Shown here piece after piece: positions 54,764 through 63,859 of a stretch of DNA of 64,000 nucleotides (positions are counted from its first letter, which is position 1; each line of letters begins with the position of its first letter). Below the pieces are notes generated by a model. That model was not told the DNA's origin. It saw only the letters and a list, made by a program, of their open reading frames with translations, and did not search any database. The translations under genes and the position numbers were made by a program. This DNA is from Burkholderia sp. S171. GTDB lineage: Bacteria; Pseudomonadota; Gammaproteobacteria; Burkholderiales; Burkholderiaceae. Location: contig NZ_LMUF01000019.1 of the NCBI RefSeq assembly GCF_009766085.1, forward strand, positions 1-64,000, read 5' to 3'.

Positions 54764-55915
54764 CTAAACCAGCGTCTCGTCACGTACCGCCGATTGCACG
54801 CGGCGTTGGTACTTGAAGAATTCCCAGAGCATGGCCGATGCGTCCGGTCCCTTGGACGAATGGAACTGAACGGTGTCGTCACCGCCGCTCCAGGCATGGC
54901 CCAACCCGCGCACGATGCAGGTCTTGATAACGCGTCGGCCGCCTTTTACATAGTCCGTCACCGTGCCGTCGGCTTGAATTTCCTCGCGGCGTTCGCCGTT
55001 GCGCCAGGCGCCGTTAGCATCGATGAAACGGTTCAGGCGCAGGAATTCAGTTGTCAGTTGCTCTGCATTGGTCTTCGATACGACCGAATCCAGCTCGCCG
55101 TGCACGATGATGGCCGGCATGCCAGGGTAATCGGCGACGTCGACCGCGGCGTCGATCAAGCCGACAGGGTCGCTGCGACTGCCGCGCCGCATGGCGTCCA
55201 TGGCACCGATCGCGGAGTTTGCGTCGCCGAAAACCACGCCTGAGTGCAATCCAACAGCCGCGAACACCGACGGATATTTAACGGCGAGCATGGCTGCGAG
55301 CCCCGCACCGGCCGACATACCGGCCAGATAGATACGTTCGGGGTCGAAATGATGACGCGCGACAACCTCGCGCACCAGGGAAACGACCGCCGTAGCCTCG
55401 CCTCCGCCTGAATTGGCGGAATCTTCGTACCAGTGCCAGCAGCGGTGAACGTGCGCCGTTTTCGATTGCTCGGGATACAGCACGGCAAATCCGAAACGGT
55501 CCGCGAGCAAATTGATGCGCGTGCCCTGCGCAAACTCTTCAGCCGATTGCTGGCAGCCGTGCATCATCACGACGAGCGGCATGTCCACGAGAGATGCGCC
55601 GGTGGGGAGATACAGCGCGTACGCCAGGTGATTAACGAACCGGCCCGCTGTTGGCGCCGCCGAATGGAACGACCGGCTCCACTTGCCCGACGCCCATGCG
55701 GAGGCACGCGGCCTGACCCGCGACTCGCGCGCAACGCGCGGTTTGGCCGGGATCTTGGGTTTCACCGCGCTCGGTCTGGCTACCTTGGGTTTGGCCACCT
55801 TGGCACGAACAGGCTGCGCCGGAGCGCGTGCTTTCGGCGCTCGGGGCGGAGCGATCTGAGTCGCTACAAGGCGTTTCAAGCCTCGTAGCCAGAGTTTTGT
55901 CAGGCTTTTTGGCAT
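54764..55915 (-). CDS. PHB depolymerase family esterase
   Basis: The 383-residue alpha/beta hydrolase belongs to the LpqC/PHB-depolymerase family. The catalytic serine is in GMSAGAG (about residue 195) and the oxyanion region in MMHGCQQSAEEFA (about 122). A basic, proline- and alanine-rich N-terminus of about 80 residues (repeats of KPKVARPS) precedes the domain; no clear signal peptide is visible, so it may be cytosolic. It may cut polyhydroxybutyrate oligomers or other esters. The ATG at 55915 is favoured; one at 55933 is also possible. Confidence 0.85.
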   Translation of the reverse strand: MPKSLTKLWLRGLKRLVATQIAPPRAPKARAPAQPVRAKVAKPKVARPSAVKPKIPAKPRVARESRVRPRASAWASGKWSRSFHSAAPTAGRFVNHLAYALYLPTGASLVDMPLVVMMHGCQQSAEEFAQGTRINLLADRFGFAVLYPEQSKTAHVHRCWHWYEDSANSGGGEATAVVSLVREVVARHHFDPERIYLAGMSAGAGLAAMLAVKYPSVFAAVGLHSGVVFGDANSAIGAMDAMRRGSRSDPVGLIDAAVDVADYPGMPAIIVHGELDSVVSKTNAEQLTTEFLRLNRFIDANGAWRNGERREEIQADGTVTDYVKGGRRVIKTCIVRGLGHAWSGGDDTVQFHSSKGPDASAMLWEFFKYQRRVQSAVRDETLV

Positions 55916-56186
55916 CGAATTAAGGGTCCGCACAGAAGAATTGGATCGTCAAACCCTTCTGGGAACGACGAATGTTGTGCAGTGCACAATAGCATCTATT
56001 CCGGCACCGTGCGCGCACCACTGAATTTCACATTGCGTCACGTTGCAGTCATGAAGCCGGTTGATGCGGTACGTTGCAGCAATTTTGATTCGATCCGTTG
56101 TTATTTTTAGACTCCCTCTAAAAAATTGAGAGGGCCAGTTGGCAGGTATACTGTCGGCTTTCCCCCGCTCTGCAGAATCAATCTTC

Positions 56187-56882
56187 ATGCCTGACTTGCC
56201 GCATTCGCTTTGGCTCTCCATTACTTCGCTCGGCAGCGTCGGCGTCATGATTCCGCTCGCGCTCGCGGTGGCCGCGTGGCTGGCGCTTGGATATCCCTGG
56301 CGTTACGCCGCGTGCTGGCTTGCTGTGCTCGGCGCTGCCAGCGGACTCGTGGCGTTGACGAAGATCGCGTTCATGGGATGGGGCGTCGGGGTGCGTGACC
56401 TGGATTTCACCGGCATCAGCGGTCATGCCATGGTGTCGTCGGCGGTATTGCCGGTGGCGTTATTTGTCGCGTGTTTGCCGGGACGTCGGTGGGTGCGCGC
56501 GCTCGGAGTGTCGGCGGGGGTGCTGATCGGAATCGTGGTCGGCGTGTCGCGGATCTTGCTGAATGCCCATTCGGTGTCGGAAGTGGTGACAGGATGCGGG
56601 CTCGGCGCGCTCGCCGCGCTGGTGTTCGTGGCGTTCGCCTGGCGCGCGGAACCCGGCAAACTGTCGGGGGCGCCGGTTGCGGTGAGTCTCGCGCTGGTGG
56701 CTATCACGCTGCATGGGGTTTCGGTGCCAACGCAGCGCTGGATCACGGATATCGCCCTGCATTTGTCCGGCCGCGAGCAACCTTATATTCGCGCTCGATG
56801 GAAAGCGGGTCGCTATGACAAGCCGGTTGCACATCCGGCACAACGTATCGATGTGCGGTTTTCGGGGACGTCGGAATCGTAG
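56187..56882 (+). CDS. PAP2 family phosphatase
   Basis: The 231-residue membrane phosphatase has about five to six helices. Two of the three PAP2 motifs are clear: SGHAMVSSAV (about residue 82) and VSRILLNAHSVSEVV (about 118-132), with the catalytic histidines. The KxxxxxxRP motif is not visible, so activity should not be taken for granted. It probably acts on undecaprenyl or phosphatidyl phosphate. The ATG at 56187 precedes the first helix. Confidence 0.82.
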   Translation: MPDLPHSLWLSITSLGSVGVMIPLALAVAAWLALGYPWRYAACWLAVLGAASGLVALTKIAFMGWGVGVRDLDFTGISGHAMVSSAVLPVALFVACLPGRRWVRALGVSAGVLIGIVVGVSRILLNAHSVSEVVTGCGLGALAALVFVAFAWRAEPGKLSGAPVAVSLALVAITLHGVSVPTQRWITDIALHLSGREQPYIRARWKAGRYDKPVAHPAQRIDVRFSGTSES

Positions 56883-56974
56883 GGGGCTTTCGCTCGTTGA
56901 ACGGGTGCCAGGCCGATGCCCGCTTCAAGGTTCAATGCAACCGAGCACCCGCCAAACAGTGGAAATGAACCGCC

Positions 56975-57004
56975 TATCGTTATAACCCCAATTATATTAC
57001 GATA
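56975..57004. promoter_or_regulatory. ModE box upstream of modA
   Basis: The 30-bp stretch has the halves TATCGTTATAA and TTATATTACGATA around a short GC-poor centre. It is close to the ModE consensus CGNTATATA-N6-TATATAACG and sits 30 bp before modA. ModE bound to molybdate would block the promoter. The modE gene is 2.2 kb downstream. Confidence 0.85.
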
Positions 57005-57033
57005 CGCTTTCCATTTCCTTCGACCTGTCCATC

Positions 57034-57795
57034 GTGTTCAATCTCAAACGCTCGCTGATCGTCGCTGTCTTCGCCTTCACGCTGCAATCCGCCGCCCACG
57101 CCGATGAAATCGTCGTGTCCGCCGCGGCAAGCCTGACCAATGCGTTCAAAGCCATCGGCGATGCCTATGAGAAACAGCATCCCGGCACCAAAGTCCTGAT
57201 GAACTTCGGCGCCTCCGATGTATTGATGCAGCAAATCGTGAAGGGCGCACCGGCCGATGTGTTCGCCTCAGCCGATAAGAAAGCCATGGACAAGGCCATC
57301 GACGAAAAGGTTATCGTCACGGACTCGCGCCGCGACTTTGCCGCCAACTCGCTCGTCCTGATCGTGCCGAAAGACAGCATGTTTGCGCCCGCCAGCGTCA
57401 AGGACCTCACGGCCGCCAGCGTGAAACGCGTGGCTTACGGCGATCCGGCATCGGTGCCGGTCGGCCGCTATACCGAAGGCGCGTTGAAGGAAGCGGGCGT
57501 ATGGGACGCGGTCAGCGCCAAGGGCGTGCTCGCGGCCAACGTGCGTCAAAGCCTGGACTACGTGGCGCGCGGCGAAGTGGACGCCGGCTTCGTATTCAGC
57601 ACCGACGCCGCCGTGATGCCGGATCGCGTGAAAGTGGCGCTGAGCGTGCCGACACAAACATCGATTACCTACCCTATCGCTCAAGTTGCGCAGAGCAAAC
57701 ACGCCGCCGATGCCCAGCAGTTCATCGCGTACGTGTTGTCACCGGACGGGCAGAAAACGCTCGCGCAATTCGGCTTCAAACCGCCGGTGAAATAA
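57034..57795 (+). CDS. modA: Molybdate-binding protein
   Basis: The 253-residue protein has a signal peptide (LIVAVFAFTLQSAAHA, cut near residue 23) and the ModA fold: VSAAASLTNAFKAIGDAYE (about 30) and the oxyanion site around GASDVLMQQ and GDPASVPVGRYTE. It captures molybdate or tungstate in the periplasm for ModBC. The frame begins with GTG at 57034. A ModE box sits directly upstream. Confidence 0.95.
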   Translation: MFNLKRSLIVAVFAFTLQSAAHADEIVVSAAASLTNAFKAIGDAYEKQHPGTKVLMNFGASDVLMQQIVKGAPADVFASADKKAMDKAIDEKVIVTDSRRDFAANSLVLIVPKDSMFAPASVKDLTAASVKRVAYGDPASVPVGRYTEGALKEAGVWDAVSAKGVLAANVRQSLDYVARGEVDAGFVFSTDAAVMPDRVKVALSVPTQTSITYPIAQVAQSKHAADAQQFIAYVLSPDGQKTLAQFGFKPPVK

Positions 57796-57830
57796 CGCTG
57801 CTTATAACGTAGAACCACCGAACGAAGACC

Positions 57831-58505
57831 ATGGACCAGGCGTGGATCCCACTGCTGTTGTCGCTCAAAGTAGCGGGATGGGCGACAGCAATCGATGTCG
57901 TGCTCGGCGTCGCGGTGGCATTCGGTTTGTCGCGCTGGCGTTCGTCGGCGCGTGAGCTTGTCGACTCGTTGCTGACGCTGCCGCTGGTCATGCCACCCAC
58001 CGTGCTCGGTTATTACCTGCTCGTGCTGCTAGGCCGACGCGGCGTGATCGGGGCATGGCTCGACAAGTTCGACATCCAGTTGGTGTTCACCTGGCAAGGC
58101 GCGGTGATCGCGTCCGCCGTGGTCGCATTTCCGCTCGTGCTGAAGTCGGCGCGTACTGCGTTTGAAACTGTCGATCCACAATTCGAACGCGCCGCACGCA
58201 CACTTGGCGTCAGTGAAGCCGCTGTGTTCTTCCGCGTGACGCTCCCGCTCGCCGCACGCGGCATCCTGGCCGGCGCGCTGCTCGCATTTGCGCGGGCATT
58301 GGGTGAATTCGGTGCCACGCTGATGATCGCGGGGAACTTGCCCGGCAGGACGCAAACGCTCTCGGTCGCCGTCTATGCCGCAGTCCAGGCCGGCGACGAC
58401 GGCACCGCGAACATCCTCGTGATCGTCACCTCGGTTACGTGCGTGGTCATCCTGCTCGCAGCCGGACGGCTGCTGCCGCAGCGCTCCACGGCGTCGGTGC
58501 GCTGA
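57831..58505 (+). CDS. modB: Molybdate ABC transporter permease
   Basis: The 224-residue permease has five or six helices and the EAA loop ERAARTLGVSEAAVFFRVTLPLA (about residues 123-145). The family signature GEFGATLMIAGNLPGRTQT (about 161) is intact. It lies 35 bp after modA and 2 bp before the modC ATG, so the three are cotranscribed. Confidence 0.95.
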   Translation: MDQAWIPLLLSLKVAGWATAIDVVLGVAVAFGLSRWRSSARELVDSLLTLPLVMPPTVLGYYLLVLLGRRGVIGAWLDKFDIQLVFTWQGAVIASAVVAFPLVLKSARTAFETVDPQFERAARTLGVSEAAVFFRVTLPLAARGILAGALLAFARALGEFGATLMIAGNLPGRTQTLSVAVYAAVQAGDDGTANILVIVTSVTCVVILLAAGRLLPQRSTASVR

Positions 58506-58507
58506 AG

Positions 58508-59239
58508 ATGACCGCCATGACCGCTCTCACCGTCCGCCTGCGCAAGCATTTCATCACGCCCGAGCGCGATTTCATGCTCGATATCGCGTTTCGTTCAAGC
58601 AGTCAGCGCATCGTGCTGTTCGGGCCATCGGGTGCGGGCAAAAGCCTGACGCTGCAAACCATCGCTGGTCTGATCACGCCGGACGAGGGCGAGATCGTCC
58701 TGAACGGAACAACGTTGCTGGATACGGCCAACGCAATCGACCTGAGCCCGCAAGCGCGTCGGATCGCGTATCTGTTTCAGGACTACGCGCTGTTTCCGCA
58801 CTTGAACGTGCGCCAGAACATCGCCTTTGGGCTCAAACGCGGCTGGTGGAATCCATCGAAACACGTGGCGCACGCCGATGTCGACTACTGGCTGAATGCG
58901 TTCGATCTGATGCAGGTTGCGCGGCAGTTTCCGGCGCAATTATCGGGTGGGCAAAAGCAACGTGTTGCGCTGGCGCGTGCGCTGGTTCCGCATCCGCAAT
59001 TGCTGCTGCTCGACGAGCCTTTTTCAGCGCTCGACATGACCTTGCGCCAGCGCATGCGCCAGGAACTGGCTGACCTTCAAAGCCGCCTGGATATTCCGAT
59101 GGTGCTCATCACGCACGATCCCGACGACGTCGCCATGTTCGGCGATCAGGTCGTGAGTTTGCGCGAAGGCATCGTGCAACCAGACGATGCCCTCAACACC
59201 CTCAGTCCGTCACGCCAAGAATCACGCTCGACGCCTTGA
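58508..59239 (+). CDS. modC: Molybdate ABC transporter ATPase, short form
   Basis: The 243-residue ATPase has Walker A GPSGAGKS (about residue 38), signature LSGGQKQR (about 146) and Walker B LLLLDEP. It lacks the C-terminal molybdate-binding (TOBE) domain of the 352-residue E. coli ModC, so molybdate feedback must come elsewhere, for example from ModE. Its last 38 bp overlap the end of modE on the opposite strand. Confidence 0.93.
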   Translation: MTAMTALTVRLRKHFITPERDFMLDIAFRSSSQRIVLFGPSGAGKSLTLQTIAGLITPDEGEIVLNGTTLLDTANAIDLSPQARRIAYLFQDYALFPHLNVRQNIAFGLKRGWWNPSKHVAHADVDYWLNAFDLMQVARQFPAQLSGGQKQRVALARALVPHPQLLLLDEPFSALDMTLRQRMRQELADLQSRLDIPMVLITHDPDDVAMFGDQVVSLREGIVQPDDALNTLSPSRQESRSTP

Positions 59240-60044
59240 ACGCGGCGATGGCAGCCCGACCTTGCGCGAGGCCGAGCGCCGTCACGCTCTCGTTGGTGAT
59301 GATGGCCGTGACGGTAGTGGCGTCGTCGAGTGCCAGAGAAACCTCCGCATTCACCGCGCCCGGCGTCACGCTCGACACCTTGCCGCGCAACTGGTTTCGC
59401 GCCGAGATCCGCATGGGCGCAGCGGATTCATTGCCTTCATCGACCATCAGCATCACCCATGACGCCTTCACGAGCGCGAACGCCTCAACGCCTTCCTTGA
59501 GACCGAGCGACTCGGTACTTTCGTGCGTGACCACAGCGACAATCGATTGGCCACCGGACAACGTCAGCTCGACCTCGTGGTTAACAGAACCGCGCGTGAC
59601 TTTCCGAACCGTGCCAAACAGCTGGTTGCGTGCGCTGGTTTTCATGCCGATCCTTCCAATGAGCCGCCAGTCCTGCGCGAAACCTTCAATGGCCGCGCCC
59701 GCGCGCGCCAGAAACGCCTGATGCTCCCGTTCGATCATCCGATAGGTATCGATCAGTCTCAGCGCCTTCGCCGTCAGCGTGGTCCCGCCGCCGCCCTTCC
59801 CACCCGTGGCACGCACGACGAGCGAGGTGCCGGCGAGGTTGTTCATGGTGTCGATGGCGTCCCACGCCGCCTTATAACTCATGCCGACGGCCTTCGCCGC
59901 GCCCGTGATCGACCCGGTCTGCTGGATGGCCGCGAGCAACGCGATGCGCGCCGCGCCGCCGAGCGTGGCCGCGCCGCTGCGGAACCAGACTGATCCGTCT
60001 ACTTCGATAGCATCGTGCGGTGTACTACAGGATTCTTCGGTCAT
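59202..60044 (-). CDS. modE: Molybdate-dependent regulator ModE
   Basis: The 280-residue protein has the N-terminal ModE winged helix (about residues 20-125, ARIALLAAIQQTGSITGAAKAVGMSYKAAWDAID) and two TOBE/MOP molybdate-binding domains (about 140-205 and 212-280, each starting SARNQLFGTV or SARNQLRGKV). It represses modABC when molybdate is present. The gene converges with modC and overlaps it by 38 bp, an arrangement often seen in proteobacteria. Confidence 0.95.
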   Translation of the reverse strand: MTEESCSTPHDAIEVDGSVWFRSGAATLGGAARIALLAAIQQTGSITGAAKAVGMSYKAAWDAIDTMNNLAGTSLVVRATGGKGGGGTTLTAKALRLIDTYRMIEREHQAFLARAGAAIEGFAQDWRLIGRIGMKTSARNQLFGTVRKVTRGSVNHEVELTLSGGQSIVAVVTHESTESLGLKEGVEAFALVKASWVMLMVDEGNESAAPMRISARNQLRGKVSSVTPGAVNAEVSLALDDATTVTAIITNESVTALGLAQGRAAIAAFKASSVILGVTD

Positions 60045-60101
60045 GGGGCGAACGCCGAGCAGAGTGATAAGAGAGTGCGACGATTATATCGATGCATGCA
60101 T

Positions 60102-61547
60102 TCACTTGATCCGCGGTGGTTTTATCTTGCGCAGAATGCGTTCGCCTTCCATCGCGCTCATCCGTTGCGCGTTGACGGCGAAGCCCTTCGCCAAACCCTT
60201 CTGGAAATCGCCAGCTTCTTTCAGATCGGCCAGGCGTTGCGCAGCGACGGCGGCATCGTTGCCATCGCCCAGGACACTTTGCAGATTCCCCAATGCCTCT
60301 TCAACTTGCTTGCGCGTTTTCCGGGTCAGCAGCGAGCGGAAAAATTCGAGCGCGTAACGCAAGCGCTTGGCATGTATCCGCACTTTGTGCCGCGTGCGGG
60401 CATCGAGCGTGGTGAGATCCGGCGCACGTTCGATCTTCCGATAATGCTTCGTGATGCGCTTCTGCGCATACGCGGCGAGTGTCTGGTCCGCTTGGTCCGG
60501 GGGCGCTTCAAGCGTGCCGAACCACTCGACAAACGACAGCGCGAGCCGAGCGTAGCGCGGGGAATTCATTGCGTCTTGCAGGCGTTGGCGTGCAGCGATG
60601 CGGTCGCTCTCGGCGGCGAGTTGCGTTGGTTTCCACGCGTCCTTGTGCTGAGGGTCATCTGACGCCGCGTAGGCAGCAAGCGTGGTGTCGGTGAAGACGT
60701 CCCAATCGCGGGCATCGCCTAGCAAATCGCCGAACCATTTCATATCGGGTGCGACACGGGTAGTCCACGTGTTGTCGATCCATTCGGGGAAAAGCTTGAG
60801 CGCCGTCTTCAAGCGGCGCTGCGCGACACGCAATTGATGCACATGCTCCACCTCGAGCCCGCTGCGCGACGCAGCGTCGTTGCCGAACCACTGCGCCGCA
60901 ACTGACTGGCCGATCGCGACGAAAGCATCGGTCGGACTCGCGTCTTTCGGCAACTTCAGCTTGTTGGCCTTGACCGGCTCGCGCAAGGAGCTGTCGATAA
61001 CAATCGGCACGATCAGGAACGGCAGCGTCTCTGCAATCTCATGCGCGGTCGCGAACAGCGCCTCGCGTGCGTCGGGGGCAGCCGTCAGCGTCAGCATGGC
61101 CGGGCGATCCGGGTCAAGCTGCAGCGTGGCGCGCACGTGCACCCCGGTATCCATCTCACCGGGCGTATCCCACTCGACGATCGCCGTCTCGGTGGCCTCA
61201 CTCAATGTAAAGCTGGCATCGCCGAGCAGGGTCTTCAGATCGCTCAGCACTGCCTCCGACTTGATCCAGCCATGCAGCGTGTCAAACGGCCCCGCCTCGG
61301 TTTCGATCCGCCGGATCAGCGGCCAGTCACGGTGCATTGCCACGAAAACCCGATGGTCATCATGCGTCTCGATCCCGACTTCCCACTCGGTCAGATTCGA
61401 AGCCAGATTCGTCCCGGCTTTTTGTGATCGCAGCACGAAATCCGTCCGGCGCGCCGTAGCGAAACGGCTCAGTCGCGCCAGCGCTTCGTCCGGCGGACCG
61501 TTCAGCGCATCCAAAGAAACCATCCTCAACTCGACGAGTTGCAACAT
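60102..61547 (-). CDS. CHAD domain protein with diverged CYTH-like N-terminus
   Basis: The 481-residue protein has a C-terminal CHAD domain (about residues 215-470), an alpha-helical, histidine- and lysine-rich fold with EVEHVHQLRVAQRRLKTALK and RTRHKVRIHAKRLRYALEFFR. The N-terminal 200 residues resemble a CYTH/triphosphate tunnel fold but lack clear ExExK metal ligands, so catalytic activity is doubtful. CHAD domains bind polyphosphate. The divergent PiT phosphate transporter gene next door supports a phosphate-storage role. The ATG at 61547 follows GGGGAAG. Confidence 0.85.
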   Translation of the reverse strand: MLQLVELRMVSLDALNGPPDEALARLSRFATARRTDFVLRSQKAGTNLASNLTEWEVGIETHDDHRVFVAMHRDWPLIRRIETEAGPFDTLHGWIKSEAVLSDLKTLLGDASFTLSEATETAIVEWDTPGEMDTGVHVRATLQLDPDRPAMLTLTAAPDAREALFATAHEIAETLPFLIVPIVIDSSLREPVKANKLKLPKDASPTDAFVAIGQSVAAQWFGNDAASRSGLEVEHVHQLRVAQRRLKTALKLFPEWIDNTWTTRVAPDMKWFGDLLGDARDWDVFTDTTLAAYAASDDPQHKDAWKPTQLAAESDRIAARQRLQDAMNSPRYARLALSFVEWFGTLEAPPDQADQTLAAYAQKRITKHYRKIERAPDLTTLDARTRHKVRIHAKRLRYALEFFRSLLTRKTRKQVEEALGNLQSVLGDGNDAAVAAQRLADLKEAGDFQKGLAKGFAVNAQRMSAMEGERILRKIKPPRIK

Positions 61548-61763
61548 AACTTCCCCATCATGAGCGGGTGTCCTTGCCGGGCAGCAAGTCGCCACGCCGC
61601 ACCTTCAGATCAGACGAATTTCAATTCTTTCACGTGTCATCAAAACGCCATAAACCGTGTGCAAACATGGTCGGCGCCATGCCAGAAGCAACGCCTTTCA
61701 GTGTTTCCTTACGCCTGAATCCCCTTACGTTACACGCGCAGCCTCTAGCTCAAAGGACGTTCC

Positions 61764-63359
61764 ATGCCTGACCTGACTCTCCCCGACAGCAACGACAGCA
61801 ACGGACCCCGCTCGCTCGGACGACGGCTGAGCATGCCGATATTCCTTGTCGTGATCGGCGTTGGCATTATCTATTGCGTGACGCACCTGATGCACGATCT
61901 GGAGTCGGTCCAACAGTCTTCAATACTGCCGTACCTCCTGCTCGGCGTCGCCTTGATGATCGCGCTTGGGTTCGAATTCGTAAATGGTTTCCACGATACG
62001 GCAAACGCCGTCGCCACCGTCATCTATACGCATTCGCTCGCGCCGAACCTCGCCGTCGTCTGGTCGGGTGCATGGAATTTTCTCGGCGTGCTGGTATCGA
62101 GCGGTGCCGTGGCGTTCGGCATCCTGCAACTGCTGCCGGTGGAACTGATCCTTGGCGTGGGGACATCGCAGGGTTTCGCGATGGTCTTCGCCTTGCTGAT
62201 CGCCGCGATCATCTGGAACCTCGGCACCTGGGCGCTCGGCATTCCTTCATCGAGCTCCCATACGCTGATTGGCTCGGTGATCGGCGTCGGCCTGATGAAC
62301 CAGATGATGCACGGGCCGTCGGGAACATCGGGCGTCGACTGGGGCCAGGCGCTCGCGGTCGGCAAATCGCTGCTGTTCTCGCCGCTGGTCGGCTTCGTCC
62401 TGGCGGGCTTGCTGCTCTACGTGATGAAGCTCGTGGTGCGCGTTCCCGCGCTCTATAAAGAGCCGAAGAAAAACACGCCGCCGCCGTTCTGGATTCGCTG
62501 CCTGTTGATCCTGACCTGCACGGGCGTGTCGTTCGCGCACGGTTCGAATGACGGCCAGAAAGGCATGGGCCTCATCATGCTGATCCTGATCGGCACCGTG
62601 CCGACCGCCTATGCGCTGAACAAGGCCGTTACGCCCGCTGAGACGCAGACCTTCCTGTCGGTCGGCCATCACGCGTCCGAAGTGCTTGGCAAGTACACCA
62701 ACGGCGCCGCGCCCGTCGCCGACCCGCGCGCAACGGTGCAGCACTATGTGCAGACCAAGACGGTCGAGCCGGACACCGTGGTCGCGCTCAAGCAGCTCAC
62801 CGATATCATCGACGGACAAGTCGGGCCGTCTTCGTCGATGGCGACCGTGCCGCAAAATATTGTGAATAACGTGCGCAACAACATGTATGTGGCCTCCGAA
62901 GCGCTGCGCCTGATGGACAAGCAAAACGCCCCCAGTTTTGCCGCCGATGACGCCGCCGTGCTCAAGAACTTCAAAGGCCAGCTCGACCATTCGACCAAGT
63001 TCATTCCGACGTGGGTGAAAGTGGCCGTGGCGGTGGCGCTCGGTTTGGGCACCATGGTTGGCTGGAAGCGGATCGTGGTGACGGTCGGTGAGCGGATCGG
63101 CAAGACCCATTTAACATACGGGCAAGGGGCGTCGGCGGAACTCGTCGCCATGTTGACCATTGGCGCGGCGGACGTCTACGGCTTGCCGGTCAGTACGACT
63201 CACGTGCTGTCGTCGGGCGTGGCCGGGACCATGGCGGCAAACGGTTCCGGGCTGCAATGGCGCACGGTGCGCAGCCTCGCGCTTGCCTGGATCTTGACCT
63301 TGCCCGTTTCGATCGCACTCGCGGCAGGATTGTTCTGGGTGTTCCGCGGGTTGTTCTAA
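61764..63359 (+). CDS. Low-affinity inorganic phosphate transporter, PiT family
   Basis: The 531-residue membrane protein has the two PiT signature repeats: FVNGFHDTANAVATVIYT (about residue 73) and FAHGSNDGQKGMGLIMLILIG (about 258). About ten helices frame a large cytosolic loop (about residues 290-405). It exchanges metal-phosphate and protons across the inner membrane. AAAGGACG lies upstream of the ATG. The CHAD-domain gene is divergent. Confidence 0.93.
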   Translation: MPDLTLPDSNDSNGPRSLGRRLSMPIFLVVIGVGIIYCVTHLMHDLESVQQSSILPYLLLGVALMIALGFEFVNGFHDTANAVATVIYTHSLAPNLAVVWSGAWNFLGVLVSSGAVAFGILQLLPVELILGVGTSQGFAMVFALLIAAIIWNLGTWALGIPSSSSHTLIGSVIGVGLMNQMMHGPSGTSGVDWGQALAVGKSLLFSPLVGFVLAGLLLYVMKLVVRVPALYKEPKKNTPPPFWIRCLLILTCTGVSFAHGSNDGQKGMGLIMLILIGTVPTAYALNKAVTPAETQTFLSVGHHASEVLGKYTNGAAPVADPRATVQHYVQTKTVEPDTVVALKQLTDIIDGQVGPSSSMATVPQNIVNNVRNNMYVASEALRLMDKQNAPSFAADDAAVLKNFKGQLDHSTKFIPTWVKVAVAVALGLGTMVGWKRIVVTVGERIGKTHLTYGQGASAELVAMLTIGAADVYGLPVSTTHVLSSGVAGTMAANGSGLQWRTVRSLALAWILTLPVSIALAAGLFWVFRGLF

Positions 63360-63444
63360 GTGCGGGTCTTCAACGCCGAGCATAGGTAGCCAGTGCGGGC
63401 TATTCCAAACGCGGTTTAGCCCGCTGCACGTTAGCCTCACGTTA

Positions 63445-63478
63445 AAGCGCGAGCGATTTTTTCAAATCGCTCGCGCTT
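63445..63478. other. Long hairpin after the PiT gene
   Basis: AAGCGCGAGCGATTT and AAATCGCTCGCGCTT form a 15-bp stem with a 4-base TTTC loop. It is not followed by a T-run on either strand, so it may be a transcript end stabiliser or a repeat rather than a normal terminator. The rest of 63360-63703 shows no gene. Confidence 0.5.
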
Positions 63479-63703
63479 GCAGAATTTGCCGATAGCCACC
63501 GGCTGGTTCCCTCCTCCGGCCACCCTCCTGACGCAGCGTTCATCCCACGTGTAGGCACAGCGCTTGCTCAATGAAAGCGGCAATCGCGAGGGTATTGGCG
63601 CTGCGGACACGTAACCTGAAGCAATCCGCCGATACTCACGCCGCACCAAACGCGGCATCGCCATTCACTCTTCAGCAGACTTTAATAACTAAGGAGAAGT
63701 GGA

Positions 63704-63859
63704 ATGATCGGAACAATCTTGCTTGTCGTGTTGGTCCTGCTGTTGCTCGGCGCTTTCCCCTCATGGCCGCACAGCCGTAGCTGGGGGTATGGCCCAAGCG
63801 GGATCCTGGGCGTGGTCGTGATCATCGTGATCGTGCTGCTGCTCATGGGACGAATCTAG
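63704..63859 (+). CDS. DUF3309 family small membrane protein
   Basis: A 51-residue protein with two hydrophobic helices (about residues 3-18 and 33-48) around the conserved WPHSRSWGYGPSG centre, which identifies DUF3309. The function is unknown. AAGGAG stands 8 bases before the ATG. Confidence 0.87.
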   Translation: MIGTILLVVLVLLLLGAFPSWPHSRSWGYGPSGILGVVVIIVIVLLLMGRI

